The notes under the pieces are model-generated. The model was not told the DNA's origin. It was given only the letters and a program-made list of their open reading frames with translations, and did not search any database. 64,000 bases of DNA from Chrysomallon squamiferum. Taxonomy: Eukaryota; Mollusca; Gastropoda; Neomphalida; Peltospiridae. The DNA lies in NCBI GenBank assembly GCA_012295275.1, contig CM022668.1:16601891-16665890 (forward strand), in the 5' to 3' direction. Shown in pieces: positions 1 to 13,365 of the stretch. How positions within the stretch are numbered: the stretch's first letter is position 1; every line of letters begins with the position of its first letter. Made by a program: the position numbers and the translations under genes.

Positions 1-422
1 CACCTATAAACGTAACACAATATAAACTTTGTTTTTAAATGTGTAAGCTATAAAACACTTTACGTCTGTTTGAGATTAAACCCTGTCGCATGAGACGAAA
101 TCACAGCAGTCATGAAATACTCATTTTATTTGTGTGTGTGTACATATATAAATATATATACATATTTAGATAGACACTGGTAAATAGACAAAAAGACAGA
201 CAGGCAGGTAAATAGATAGATAAAGAGGTAAGGCGAATGACAGACAAACATACACAGACTTAAATACATGGATACATACATAGTTACATACATTCACACA
301 AAATTAACGTTTCTTCATTACTATAGGAAAACCAAAGGTACAGATTAGTATGTAATTAATTGAAATAAAAGAAAAGAAAAGAAAAGAAAAGAAACATTTG
401 AAAAACGAAAACAAAAGAACAT

Positions 423-428
<6 letters not shown>
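1..428. other. AT-rich non-coding, short repeats
   Basis: No gene is seen. The segment holds a short TG/TATA stretch near 130-165, a degenerate GATA/GACA stretch at 170-245 and a (GAAAA)n run at about 368-392. Confidence 0.6.
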
Positions 429-620
<192 letters not shown>

Positions 621-946
621 TAATACGGGATGTTTTGTCTGTGTTGTAAATTTATTGATACATGAATGTCACTCGGTGCAAAGGAAATGTTCAAGCTGTA
701 ACTTTTAATTAATTTCTTAGCGTTTTCAGATTATAAGTAGATTTAAACAGACTCTGTTAAACTTCACATAATATTTATTTTATTACAGTCTACTTGTTTA
801 CGTTGAAAGGAAGTTCAGTAAATTTGATATGAACTAAATTACTGGAATCCAGCCTACCGTAACCGTCATGATTGAAAACATTTTCCTTGTTAAATTATTT
901 ATAGTTTTAATTCAAAGCTATTTATCTGAGTCCTATTGAAAAACAG

Positions 947-948
<2 letters not shown>

Positions 949-981
<33 letters not shown>

Positions 982-1011
982 CACCTAAATTTAATAATTA
1001 TTTTCATTATT

Positions 1012-1045
<34 letters not shown>

Positions 1046-1120
1046 GAATTTTGTTTAACTCTACAAATATGAATGGATTTTTAGTAGTAGTAGCAGTAGT
1101 ATTTGTAATAATAGTAGTAA

Positions 1121-1159
<39 letters not shown>

Positions 1160-1279
1160 TAGTAATAGTAGTAGTAGTAGTAACATAATAATATAAATAA
1201 TAGTAGGTAGCATATTTAATACAAATTTAATTTATTCTATTAAGAGAGCACATTTACAAAAACAGTGAAACAGTTTTAA

Positions 1280-1318
<39 letters not shown>

Positions 1319-1320
1319 AA
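949..1320. repeat. Cluster: poly-T, (ATT)n, (AGT)n, (AATA)n
   Basis: A poly-T run of about 33 bp (949-981) is followed by (ATT)n at 1011-1045, an interrupted (AGT)n at 1081-1190 and (AATA)n at 1278-1319. A poly-T this long could be the reversed poly-A tail of a minus-strand retroposon, but no element body is recognised beside it. Confidence 0.9.
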
Positions 1321-1352
1321 TTTCAATTACTCTTAAAAACGTACACAAAGAG

Positions 1353-1418
1353 AAGATTCGAACACTAGCCTGGAAGCATCATGTCTTTATGACGTCACTT
1401 AATAACAATTGCTTTACG
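1353..1418 (-). mobile_element. tRNA-derived SINE-like fragment
   Basis: Read on the minus strand, the segment has a B-box-like word (GTGTTCGAATCT) about 40 bases after a degenerate A-box region (TTAAGTGACGTC...), the spacing of an RNA polymerase III tRNA promoter. The cloverleaf is not intact, so this is more likely a worn SINE head than a tRNA gene. Family unknown. Confidence 0.4.
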
Positions 1419-2304
1419 TAATATACATAAACAACGTCTGACAAAACCCATTTAAGGAAAAAAAGATGTATATATGTATTTATATTATTTTATCATTTAT
1501 AACTTTATAAGTTTCTTTTGTTACAAACAGTAAGTAACAGATTTATTTATTTATTTATTTATTTATTACTCATTCAATCGTTCATTCTGTTATTGTTGTT
1601 GTTGTCACTGCCATTACGATATATATAAACAATTAATAAACAGAAAGACGAACAAACGAACGGAAAAACAAACAAATTATCGAACCAACAAACTAATTAT
1701 AAAATATCTGTTTATGTTTATTATTTGTTTCCATGGTTATTATTTATTTATTTGTTTAGTTAATTGTTTATTTGGTACTTATTTATCTCTCTATCTGTTT
1801 ATCCGTTTGTCTGTCTGTCTACCTGTTTATTTATTTATTTATTGACATTAATTATGGGTTCGTTTTTTGTTTTGTTTTTCACTTTTTTCTACCTCTATGC
1901 GTATATGATCTACAAAAAAAAAGGAAAAACTTTAGAAAAGAATAAATATGGTATATTCTGACGTTAATTAATTCCTCATTTCCTTTCGTGCTTTAAGTGC
2001 TGAGTTGCTGTCATTATTCTATCAGAATTAACTTTGATCTGAAAACTCGCTCGTTAGTACGTAATCATCTCTTTTTTCTTCTCTATTTTACACTCACGAG
2101 CTGGGTGCGTGGTACGTGTTAAATCACGTGACTGCAACACGACGACTTTTGCGATAAAACAAGTATTAATAATATAAAGAAAGACGATTTTAAAATAGAA
2201 AACTGCAGTGAGGTTAATATAAGGATTAATCTGTCTGTGATGTATATCTTATTATTGTAAAAATGCTTGTTAAATTATTTCTGTTAAAATAAGAATTGTT
2301 TTAA
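1419..2304. other. AT-rich non-coding
   Basis: No gene is supported. A (TTTA)n run lies at about 1538-1567, with diffuse TTTA and CTGT repeats at 1725-1855. The 65-residue open frame at 1764-1961 is a by-product of this T-rich sequence. Confidence 0.6.
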
Positions 2305-2432
2305 TATTATATTGTATTTTATTTGATTGTATTATATTATATTATAGTATAGCATAATATAGTATAGGACAGTATAGTGTTGTGTAGTGTAGAGTAGTGA
2401 AGTATGGTTTAGTGTAGTGTAGTATAATACAT
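2305..2432. repeat. Degenerate pentanucleotide repeat
   Basis: ATTAT units grade into AGTAT and then AGTGT units across about 125 bp. This looks like a pentamer tract that is drifting and being partly re-expanded. Confidence 0.75.
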
Positions 2433-2662
2433 CGTTATTTCGTTATAGCAGTGAGATCTATAGTTCATAATCTTCCTTGATGAAAATTTCTTAGCTTTGT
2501 CAGAAAAAAGATTATATTATTATTTTCAAAAGGAGTTTAGATCAAGTTTTACTGATTTTGTCAAATAAAAAGCTTACATAATCATTCATGATTTTGTCAG
2601 ATAAAGTTTAGATAAGTGATTCTGGACCATAGCAACTCTTGTCACACTCTCAAATCACTGAA

Positions 2663-2768
2663 TATGTATATGTGTATGTATGTATGTGTGTGTGTGTGTG
2701 TGTGTATGTATTTATGTTTGTGTGTATGTGTATGCATGTGTGTATGTGTGTATGTATGTATGTGTGTA

Positions 2769-2799
<31 letters not shown>

Positions 2800-2841
2800 A
2801 TGTATGTATGTATGTATGTATGTATGTATGTATGTGTGTAT
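2663..2841. repeat. (TG)n/(TATG)n microsatellite
   Basis: Alternating TG and TATG units, with a pure TATG block from about 2781 to 2834. Open frames across it translate to Y/V/C/M strings and are not genes. A short poly-T follows at 2930-2946. Confidence 0.95.
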
Positions 2842-3426
2842 TACTGTATATACTTGCAACTACACTATATGCTTCGTTGTGCTTCGATCAGAGTATAAAT
2901 GTTAACCTAGGGAACCCAACATTAATCTTTTTTTTTTTTTTTTTTCATTTCAAATAAAACTTGGATCGATATTCATGACCTTCCAACAGATTTCGGTTCA
3001 TAAAGAAATTAAAAATTGAATAGAGTGCGTTAGCGCAAAAATCAATGATTTCAGAACTGTAGTGTATTGTTTTCTGTTTGGGTTATTTATTTTTCAAAAA
3101 AACTGTTGAATGTTTACGTAATAAGTATATTGTATGAAACGCCTACAACTCTTGTTTCTGTAGTTTAATCCGTCTCAAACATATTTTGTTTTTCTTTTCA
3201 TTTGTCTTTGAGTGTCGTGCATCGATTAGTTTTCTTTTATTTCACGTCTGCAGTAAACACAGTATTTGTTCACCTAATTTTTCACGGTTAATTTACAAAA
3301 AGAGATTTTCATATCGATTAAAATTGTTTGTGTTCATTGGATCATAGAAAAACAACTCGTTGTTAGGCAGTGTTGTCAAGTTACATAAACATTTGTATGT
3401 CTGTCAGCGTGCTTCTGTCTGTGTAC
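2842..3426. other. AT-rich non-coding
   Basis: Contains only a short poly-T run and mixed AT-rich sequence. No gene or recognisable site is seen. Confidence 0.55.
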
Positions 3427-3582
3427 AGTCTGTGTGTGTGCGTGTGTGTGCGTGTGAGAGCGAGAGAGAGAGAGAGCGAGAGCGAGAGAACGTATGCATG
3501 TATCTTTGTGTTGCATATGTTATGTATATGTGCACTGCGTATCGAATGAAAGTGATATATATATATATATAGATAGATAGAT

Positions 3583-3613
<31 letters not shown>

Positions 3614-3642
3614 TAGATATATAGATAGATAGATAGATAGAT
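3427..3642. repeat. (GT)n-(GA)n then (AT)n-(GATA)n
   Basis: A GT tract passes into GA units at 3427-3490. After about 65 bp of unique sequence, TA units pass into GATA blocks at 3555-3642. Confidence 0.9.
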
Positions 3643-5083
3643 TTATGTTTCTGTATGTCCATATGCGTATCTTTCTGTATAACTTTATATATCTACATAT
3701 GTAATTGTAATTGTATGCCTAGGTATATAATTATGTATTTATGTGCTATTTTATGAATCCGACTATTCGCTTATTCCTCTGTGTTTACGATTTATATCAG
3801 ACTTTTAACACGCATCTGTAAAATTGTGAATGCTATCGCACGTAACCATCTTCCAAGAAGAAAAAAAAAAAAAACTCATTGAAAAAAGGATGTTATTTTA
3901 TTGTACTGATTGAAACATGACGATTATTTAATTGTTCCCTCACCAAACTCCTTGTTAACACGTTAATTTAATTTTCATTGAATTTTTTTGTTCTTATTAT
4001 TCTTCTTTTTATGTTTGATTAACGGGTAAATATTTTATAAGTTGGTTAAAACTCTACACAATCTTCTCGTTGCCGACCTCGCGTTATTAAGTTTGTCTCT
4101 CACGGAACTCCGTCTGCTTCGCACTGAGCTAACAACTAATCACTTCGTCCGACCATCTGTCTGTAATTATGATATTCCGTCCGTCTGATTCTCCGAGAGT
4201 GTAACACTAGTGTAGCAATTCAAGACACACAGACGGGCGGTAATCACATTTGAGCGATATCTGTGTCTTCAGATTTTCATTTATTAAGCATTTGGTTGTA
4301 AAAGGAAATTTTCCATCAGCAAAAACACGTGATCGTGCGTGTAGATGAGATTATCTCTAAGTAGACGTTGATGTAATTCATATCATTATCGAGATAAAAA
4401 AAAAATGAAAGAATTAAAAACACCCATGCAATTTCTGTTTTTGTAAAAAATTAATTATGGAAGAAAGAAAGAGCGAGAAATGAAAACAAGAGATACAAAT
4501 TAGAGAAAAAAGGAAAGAAGGAAAGAAGCAAGAGAGAGGAAGTGAGAAAAAGATATAAAAAAAAGAAAATGTCTTCTGTTCTCCTCTTTGTCTCTCTATC
4601 TGACTAAATAAATCAATCAAACCAAAGAGATCGATACTATTATAAGACTGTTCAATGAAATGTATTACTCACTTAACAACTATTTGTATAACGAACATAC
4701 AGACCAGTTTTAACATTGATGATCATCAGATAGCTGACATATTTTATATTAAAAAACGAAGATAGGCAAACCGCGCTACAGCAGCAAGGAATGTCTGTTT
4801 ATGTAAGCTTCACAAAGAAATGACATCATTAACACAGCACTTGAAACAGCAAACTGGAGACCTTGTTCAGCTGTAAAACAGATAACATTAGTAATGAAGC
4901 TGAATAGATCGTGCGCCCATCACTTCCCAACACTGCTTTCTACCATAGTAACTGAACACGGGTATGTAGAGAAAGGTGTTTGTGAAGTTATAAACAGAGA
5001 AACACGTGTAATACCAATTATTATTTAACATAATGAAGAGTTTATTTCTTTCTGTAAACTTACGTCATCTGTATTGTTAATTG
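3643..5083. other. Non-coding, with a unique island at 4,040-4,360
   Basis: No coding exon is supported. The part at about 4040-4360 is non-repetitive, more GC-balanced than its surroundings, and rich in TAAT-type and pyrimidine words. It could be a regulatory or conserved element, but that is untested. The 4440-4570 stretch is purine-rich (GAAA/AGAA) and gives a meaningless open frame on the minus strand. Confidence 0.4.
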
Positions 5084-5087
5084 TCAT

Positions 5088-5126
<39 letters not shown>

Positions 5127-5136
5127 TTCATTTATA
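5084..5136. repeat. (TTTA)n microsatellite
   Basis: About 12 near-perfect TTTA units. Confidence 0.95.
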
Positions 5137-5780
5137 TTTTTGCACCTGCAAATACTGTAAACTTTATTTTCGTGGTTATTTAACGCTGTTAAGTACTATG
5201 CAGTCTACATCTAACGTCTCCATTTCTCTGTGTTTGAACTCGGTGCGGTTTTATCGACTGGTCGTATTTAAAATATTCTGGTGGCAAACAATCGTGGCAG
5301 TAATGTGAAAACTAAGAAAACAGCATTTCTTCGATTCACAAGAATGCACCATCGAAACCACCATTTTCAAAATCAATGTTCTGTACTGCTGTTTGTACAC
5401 GGACGGAAATAGCATCTTTGAACAGCGTCTTAGTTCTGAACGCATCTACACGACGTTGGCACGACGTCTCAGACACTGCAAGTCTGACGTCGAGTTCATG
5501 TTGTATGCACTCGCTAATGATTCGTGTATTATGTAAACTTCTAAACGACTGAAAAGTTTTTCAATACTGGCCACTGAGTGGATATACAGAGAAGTTTTCT
5601 CTTTTTCCGTTTGCCTTGAAAACCGAATCGTCCATTAATACACGTTAATTTACTTAGAGTTTGTTGGAGAATAGATTTGTTAATTCTTCACTTATCTGAA
5701 AACGATTTCACTCTATTGACACGATTTTAAGTAGCATCATTGAGATACTTGAACTCATTAAATCTGAGATTAAGTTGTTT
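5137..5780. other. Unique, relatively GC-balanced non-coding island
   Basis: No repeat is visible. The part at 5200-5480 contains several ACGAC/ACGTC words. Short open frames occur on both strands, but neither shows a domain, a codon signature or splice context. Confidence 0.4.
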
Positions 5781-5782
5781 AT

Positions 5783-5811
5783 ATATAGATAGATAGATGA
5801 TAGAGAGATAG

Positions 5812-5856
<45 letters not shown>

Positions 5857-5884
5857 TAGATAGATAGATAGATAGATAGACAGA

Positions 5885-5916
<32 letters not shown>

Positions 5917-5960
5917 TAGATAGATAGACAGATAGATAGATAGACAGATAGACAAGGAGA
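5783..5960. repeat. (GATA)n-(TA)n-(GATA/GACA)n
   Basis: A pure TA run of about 38 bp (5815-5853) sits between GATA blocks. The 3' side alternates GATA and GACA units. Confidence 0.93.
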
Positions 5961-6118
5961 TAGGGTGGGTAACTAGGTTTGTAAAATATAGATGATAAAG
6001 AGATGGACAGATAACAAGCTGGTAGTTGAAGACTAAATAAGTATTAAGTGGTTTTAAAACTGAACAGTTTCAGTTAATTGTATATTTTATTTTACTGAAT
6101 GTACACATTTATTTATAA

Positions 6119-6138
6119 ACTTATTATTATTATTATTT

Positions 6139-6201
<63 letters not shown>
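6119..6201. repeat. (ATT)n microsatellite
   Basis: About 27 ATT units with one interruption. On the minus strand it reads as poly-Asn in an open frame at 6087-6299, which is an artefact. Confidence 0.95.
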
Positions 6202-6205
<4 letters not shown>

Positions 6206-6539
6206 TTAACAGGATTTTGATTTTCTTCCCCTGATATGAAATAGACCCGTCCTTCTGATATTCTGAATGAGTATATGAGGAGGGTTGAAATCGGTGCATC
6301 CTTAATACATTAATTGTTTACTTCTTAGGCCTATTATACATTTTTAACAGAAAATTTATAAACTACAAGCAGCCAAGTGCATCAAGGTTAATGAACTGTG
6401 ACGGCACAAAACTGTTAGAAGAAAAAAAGGCTGATTCTGTATTATAAGTTTTTATACACACACAGTCACATGCACACATAAAAATACGTATGTACATATA
6501 ATAAAATTCCAAAATCGATTTTTCTTATTATGTTTTAGA

Positions 6540-6770
6540 GATATTATTATTAGTTGTAGCTGAAGTTGTAGTAGTAGCAGTAGAAATTGCAGTAGTGGTA
6601 ATAGTGGTAGTTGTAGTAGTAGTAGTGGTAGTTGTGGTAGTCATAGTAACAGTAGTAGTAGTGGTAGTACTAGTAGTTGCTGTGGTGGTGATAATAGTTG
6701 CAACAGTATTAGCAGTAGCAATAACAGTAACAGTAGTGATTGAAATGGAGCAGTAGCAGCTGTTGTTTTT
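6540..6770. repeat. Old degenerate (AGT)n-type tract
   Basis: The segment is dominated by GTAGTAGT, GTGGTAG, AACAGTAG and similar words over about 230 bp. It is an (AGT)n array heavily changed by point mutation. Confidence 0.75.
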
Positions 6771-6779
6771 CTGGTAAGA

Positions 6780-7966
6780 GCAATTTCTTTCAGTATAAAC
6801 TGAAGTAAAGTTTATAAACCCAGAACTGAGAACGAGTGAATGAAGGAACGGATGTTAGTCCTATATTTTATTACTACACGGATATATCGCTGATTACTGG
6901 AGATAGCTATTTGCCTGCCTGGACGATATCAACAGCTGTCTGTTAGCAAAGAGAGCTATTTTATAAAGAATAACACATACCATAAGCCCTTTACAGTCCA
7001 GTTCCGGAGCACTAGTCAGAACTGGAAACAGTGGCTGTTTCCCACAGAAGTGGCCTGCAACTTGTCGTGTCTCTCTAGCGCTCTAACCAGTGATCTACAG
7101 AAGACAGCACGTAAATGATAAGTTACGTAACTCTAATTTTTCAGTCGTAAACTTTTTTCTAAAGAAAGAAAATAATGTCGCGGTGTGGGCTAAGATCAAT
7201 GAGAGTGACTCGTCTTTGTCTGAAGTCTTTAAACAGCCGTACATCATGTTCTGACTGCAACCAGCGCAAGACAGAGAACACAGCTTCACGTTAGTGACAT
7301 TTTAAAACCGAAATCACCAACAGTGACCAACAATTAGTTTTATTGAGCTCGATGTCTGCAGAATTTGATTAGAGAAATTTAATTATCTTCTTTTGGATAT
7401 ATCTTAGTTAGAGCTAGCTTACTTGCTTGGTGAAGCTGTCTACAAGAATTAGGCTGTTTTTATGGATACGTTCGAAGGAGAGTGTTTGGAAGCCGGTCAA
7501 TGCTGGAGTGAAGAAAAGCAAAACAAACGTACAATTTGTCTCTTATTTTTCTCACACTGGACGTCGATAATTTAGTTAATATCACAGAATGAGAGACGTC
7601 CTCTCTGATGGTCAGTGGGGAGAAGTGTCAATCACGAGTTCATTCATGCGCTTCAGCCCGCGACAGGAGAAGACTCGTGGCTATTTTCCTCAACGAGTTC
7701 GGAAAGGCGAAGTCTCTAACGGAATAAAACCAAGAACTGTCCTGTCACACAGATCTCACAAGCACTCTCTAATTAGCGAACTAAATTAATAAACAGCTCT
7801 GTTCCATTATTGAAGCTGAAATTTATTATCTTCCGACATGTTAGATGTGACATCCATTCTGTGTTGTAGTTGGAGATGTGTGTGCGCAGAATAATCGTGT
7901 TCGCTGCTGAACGTGACATCTCTGCAGTTCACGTGTAGTTTCAAACAGAACGATGATTATCATGAT
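6780..7966. other. Unique non-coding island
   Basis: Largely non-repetitive and more GC-balanced than the flanks. It holds the SINE-like fragment at 7045-7100. The open frame at 7589-7789 (+, 66 codons) has ordinary composition, but no domain or signal, and I see no splice sites that would make it an exon. Confidence 0.35.
7045..7100 (-). mobile_element. tRNA-derived SINE-like fragment
   Basis: On the minus strand the words ATCACTGGTTAGAGCGC match the A-box part of a tRNA D-arm well. The B-box position is eroded (CAAGTTGCAGG), so this is a degraded tRNA-derived head, not a functional tRNA. Confidence 0.45.
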
Positions 7967-8176
<210 letters not shown>

Positions 8177-8199
8177 ATGATATTGCGTCTCACGTGTGG

Positions 8200-8500
8200 C
8201 AGTCCTCGTATGTATGTCTGTGTGTGGACGCGTGTGTGTGTATATGTATGTATGTATGTCTGTGTGTGGACGCGTGTGTGTGTATGTATGTATGTGTGTG
8301 TGTGTGTGGACGCGTGTGTGTGTATATGTATGTATGTATGTCTGTGTGTGGGTGCGTGTGTGTGTGTGAATGTATGTATGTATGTCTGTGTGTGTGTGTA
8401 TTTCTGTATGTATCTATATATGTCAGAGACACAGACACATAGATGGATGGATGTAAGAATGTGTATGTGTGTATGTGTGTGTGTATGTGTGCGAGTCTGT
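8200..8500. repeat. TG/TATG-rich ~42-bp minisatellite
   Basis: A higher-order unit of about 40-42 bp recurs, marked by GGACGCG at 8226, 8268 and 8308 and by a variant GGGTGCG near 8350. Between the markers lie TG and TATG units. Simple TG/TATG sequence continues to about 8500. Confidence 0.85.
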
Positions 8501-8999
8501 GACACTTCTTTCCTGCTTTGTGTGTGATGTGAATGTAAATAAATATGTTTGTGTCAGTTTGAGATGAAAAATACATAATAAACAAAAAATAATAAGACAT
8601 TTTCAGAATATCAGATCAGTTAGCCTTTATCTTGAACAAACAGACTAAAACACAATCAATAAAGTAAAAGCGGTTAACTTCAACAGATTTGGGTGACGTG
8701 ATAAAAGGGACACTTGAGATAAACAGTTACGTAAATACCAGTTACCAAATACGCGATTATCGCCATTTCCGATAATTGTGAGTGAGCGATAATCGCGTTA
8801 GTTTAAACATTTTCTCTCACGTAATTAAAACCTGGGTTGCTACGTTGTGATAATGACGTTGTTGACGTTTCCTTGTGATAATGACGTTGTTGACGTTTCG
8901 TAATGAAATTACGTTATCCATTTTATCATCTTAGTAAACATGTTTACATTCATGATTCTGAATAAACATGTTTTAAAATTAAAACTCATATAAACAGAT
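8501..8999. other. Unique segment with inverted repeat and 29-bp duplication
   Basis: A perfect 13-bp inverted repeat lies at 8751-8763 and 8786-8798 (ACGCGATTATCGC and its complement) with a 22-nt spacer. At about 8841-8899 a 29-bp unit containing TGATAATGACGTTG is present twice in tandem, so it carries repeated TGACGTT half-sites like CRE/bZIP sites. No gene is seen. Confidence 0.6.
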
Positions 9000-9555
9000 T
9001 ATCAGAGTAATAATATTACTTAATGTTACCTGATGTTATTGAGAAAAGTTATTACCTAAAATCTGCTAACACTGCTTGATAATAACAGTTATCACATAAC
9101 ATTACTTGATAATAAATTGGACCAGCTAATATTGTGTGATAATAAATGTTATTACCTATATTACTTGCTAATAAATGTGTAATGTAATATTACTTCCTAA
9201 TAATTATTACCTAGTATTTTTTTATCAATAACAAATATCACCTAATTAATATTACTTGCTAATAATAATTGTTACTTAATATTACACGATTAACTCTATT
9301 ACTTATATTACTTGATACTAAAAACATTACCTAGTACTATATGCTAATGTTTTCTTGTTAATAAAAATATCACCAAAATTACTTGCTTACAAAATAAATA
9401 AAATACTACTTGCTAATAATAATTATTACATAATATTTTCTTAGCAATAAAAATTATCAACCAAAATTATCTTCTTATAAAAATGGTAACTTAATATTGC
9501 CTACGAATAATAATTATTATCTAATATTACTGAGTATAGAAGTTAATTAATTAAT
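9000..9555. repeat. Decayed AT-rich minisatellite
   Basis: The phrases TAATATTACTTG, CTAATAATAATTATTAC and similar recur at loose 35-50-bp intervals for about 550 bp. This looks like an old tandem array whose copies have diverged. I cannot set exact unit borders by eye. Confidence 0.6.
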
Positions 9556-10140
9556 ACTGTTATTGAATTCTAACCAGAGGGCGTTCACGAAATGTCTGAG
9601 GCTAAAAGACGCTGGTGTGTGTAAGTTTCAGACTATCTGGGTCAGTTCAACAAAACCTATTTCTCGTCTTGTACCGCCATGTTGAGATTTCCGCTAAACG
9701 CGAGAACACGACTTCATACTCATACAGAAGGTGTTGTTGTCGGGGCAGATAATCAGACATTTATTGCCAGCATTGTAGTTCCTCGTCCTCGACGTACTTC
9801 AGTCAGAATGTCGTCAAATAGACATTGTCCACGCCGTTTTAATCTCGGACGTCGTGGTAGTGAAGTAAGATGTAACCACGTTATTGGTCTGTCGCTTCAC
9901 TTCAGTACACAGCTGAAGATTTCGGTAAACGAATTGTTGCCTACTCTTGTTAGCATGACAGTAATTTCACAAAGTCCTCTCAGTCCTCTCAGTCCTCTTA
10001 GTCCGTTCAGTCTTGTCAGTGTTCTCGGTCCTTTCCGCTTCCAGCTTATCCTGCTGCCAATACGTTCAGTGAAATACGTTCAGTGAAATACGTTCAAAGA
10101 AATACGAGAAGAAATACGCAACTGATACACTATTTATTTA
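9556..10140. other. Unique GC-richer block with short internal repeats
   Basis: GC is clearly higher than in the flanking AT-rich repeats. A 135-codon plus-strand frame spans 9679-10086, but its second half comes from a (CCTCTCAGT)n-like 9-bp repeat (about 9976-10035). A 14-bp repeat (ACGTTCAGTGAAAT) occurs three times at about 10063-10110. I found no domain, signal peptide or splice context. It could be a regulatory island or an eroded exon. Confidence 0.3.
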
Positions 10141-10267
10141 TGAGGACCGGTAACTGTTATTGCCTAATCCAAATCAATACTGCAACAAATTGATTAATAC
10201 TGAAATGTACTTCTCGTGTCTGGCGCTAGATTAGAACTAATGTGCCTAAACCTCTGATCTTTCTGAA

Positions 10268-10311
10268 TCGAAAAAAAAAATAATAATAATAATAAAAAAA
10301 AAAAAAAAAAC
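10268..10311. repeat. Poly-A / (AAT)n
   Basis: A-rich run with five AAT units inside. It could be a retroposon tail, but no body is recognised upstream. Confidence 0.85.
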
Positions 10312-11061
10312 ATTTGTCATTAGTCTATGAATGATGATGCTGTTTTCAGTTTGTTATTTCTGATGCACTATAATTACAGATGGGTATGAAAAACTATCTA
10401 CTTCTAAAGTTATCTGAAAAATTACTGTATTCGGAGGTTTAGCCTATAACAAACGAGTTTGAAGATTTTTCTGTAAAATTATGCCATATAATTACATCTA
10501 ACCATACCAGTACTAGGGGGTATTTGCTTTTGTTTTGTTGTTGTTGCAGCTGCTACTTCTTTTGCCGTTGCTGTTGTTGTTGTTACAGAAAGAAAATGGG
10601 AACAAGGCGCTGTCAGTAACAGTAAAAAAATAAGGACCGACATATTTGATTTCCACTGCAAACAGCAGTTTCTAATATCGGTTCATTTCATCTTAAAGAC
10701 ACCAGTACGAGTGACGCTAAAATAGTTTTAAAAATCTGGCCGGAATCTCAAATAAAAATCGCATTCTTAAAATCGCGTTTTATGTGAGGTCATTTTTTTG
10801 TTTTCTCTGATAAGTACACAGTTTTTACATCTGTGTAGATTAGATTTTCATCTGTGTTGTATAAGAGTTTATTGATCTAGGGACACACTGAACATACTGG
10901 AAGTTTGAAAAGAGATAATTCAGACGATATGTTTAAGACGGAATCAATTACTATTATTTGTCTGTTGTCACGAAGTGCAAAACGGCTTTGATAAATCTCT
11001 ATTATTATTAATTTGTTTACTGAATAATGCATGAACGATCATGCGGAGTACAACGATTGTT
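10312..11061. other. Unique non-coding
   Basis: No gene or repeat array is supported. A degenerate GTT-rich stretch at 10528-10585 produces a short minus-strand frame without coding character. Confidence 0.5.
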
Positions 11062-11122
11062 TCTGGATGACTGAGTAATTAGGACATTAGTCAACAAGGT
11101 TGTGGGTTGAAGACAGGCTACG
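11062..11122 (+). mobile_element. tRNA-derived SINE-like fragment
   Basis: The sequence reads like a tRNA-type pol III promoter: GATGACTGAGTAATTAGGA resembles an A-box/D-arm, and GGTTGTGGGTTGAAGAC resembles the T-arm with a mutated B-box, at normal spacing. The acceptor stem cannot be built. An old SINE copy is likely, and its 3' body may continue into the following unique sequence. Confidence 0.5.
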
Positions 11123-12344
11123 ACAGGATTTTGAAAGAGAGGTTCTTACATCGCAAACCAGTACAGGCGCCTACACGTCACTGACTGCAGTGTAAGACTG
11201 CTCTGTACTTTCCTTCCTCAGTAACTAAAACTTCCACAGACTAATGTCAACATTAGACTGGATAATCACTCACTGCTGTTTCTGGATAGAATATTCCCCG
11301 AAAAGCATGCTTTAGCATAACTTGCACCAGCAGTGTCCCCTTCTTGTCTCTCGTCACAAATCTGACCTCTAACAAGAAACGTGAACGGCCAGTTTGGAAC
11401 TACGACCAGCTCCTGCCACACCGCTAATACAGTTTTATTGTAGACTTAAACATTTCTTTCACCAATTTCAACGCTCAAGATTAGTTTCGCCTTGAAGAGT
11501 TGACGGCGTAATCCCTAATAAGGCGCAGAATGTTACATTGGTCTGAAAAATCGATGTACGTAGTAGGACAAACGAAATTAAAAGCAAGAATGAGTGTTTC
11601 TCAAACTCAGTACATATTTTCGTCATTATAAAAGAGGAAAATTGTCCGTGATTGTGCGACTGGTCAATCGGTCGGCGAAATGGACTTGGGTGTTCACTTA
11701 CGGCAAAGCTCTCAATTTTTCTCGTTTGTGTAATGTAAAATAAATGAAGTGGTCAGCTCTTTGTGTGTACATTCAGTCTATCCGCGATTATGTTTCTTAG
11801 TGAAATTGCTGCGATTATGGCGGCCAGTGTTTGATTTCCTTGAGAACTTAGCGATTTCAATAGTTTCTTGCAAGCGATCATTTCTGCGATCGATTTCCTT
11901 TTCCACTGGCTATATATCAGGCCGACCCCCCACCCAGCCGTTCCGATTGTTCGGTCTGCTTCCAATAACCAGCAAACCTAATTAAAGACCAGTATTTTTA
12001 TTCCGGCAGACTGAAATGGGAAAAGTGATTTATAACGTTTGGTTCCCAGGAAAGCAAAAGCTTCTTTCTGGAGAAAAGACCTTTAGGTATTGAGATTTCC
12101 TGTCGTGTTAGATCCAGCCTCCATTAAACAAGTTTAAACTTTCAAATCTGTCAACGAATTCCGCGTCACGCACCATCACAGGGTCCTTTTCTGTCTTTGA
12201 TGGCTTCTAACAGCGGATCAAATTAAGATTATTATGTGATAAAATAAAATGGCGATTCAGAAAAACTCGCAACTAGTTATGTCATGCCGTACTTTTTTAA
12301 AATATATTTTATTTCACTTATTTATTTATTTGCTTACATACGTT
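11123..12344. other. Unique non-coding island
   Basis: Long non-repetitive, GC-balanced stretch. The part at 11740-12000 has GCGAT/CGATC words, a C-rich run near 11925-11938 and a TAATTA homeodomain-type word near 11980. Open frames on both strands there (about 70-78 codons) overlap each other and neither shows coding features. A candidate regulatory element, untested. Confidence 0.35.
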
Positions 12345-12345
12345 A

Positions 12346-12403
<58 letters not shown>
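12345..12403. repeat. (AAT)n microsatellite
   Basis: About 19 AAT units followed by a short T run. Confidence 0.95.

Positions 12404-13365
<962 letters not shown>

Noticed and set aside
949-981. Retrocopy poly-A (poly-T on plus strand)
   Set aside because: No gene-like or LINE/SINE body is recognisable next to it and no target-site duplication was found. The same holds for 63108-63146.
7589-7789. 66-codon plus-strand frame as a small gene
   Set aside because: No domain, no promoter or splice evidence. Length is within chance in a GC-balanced stretch.
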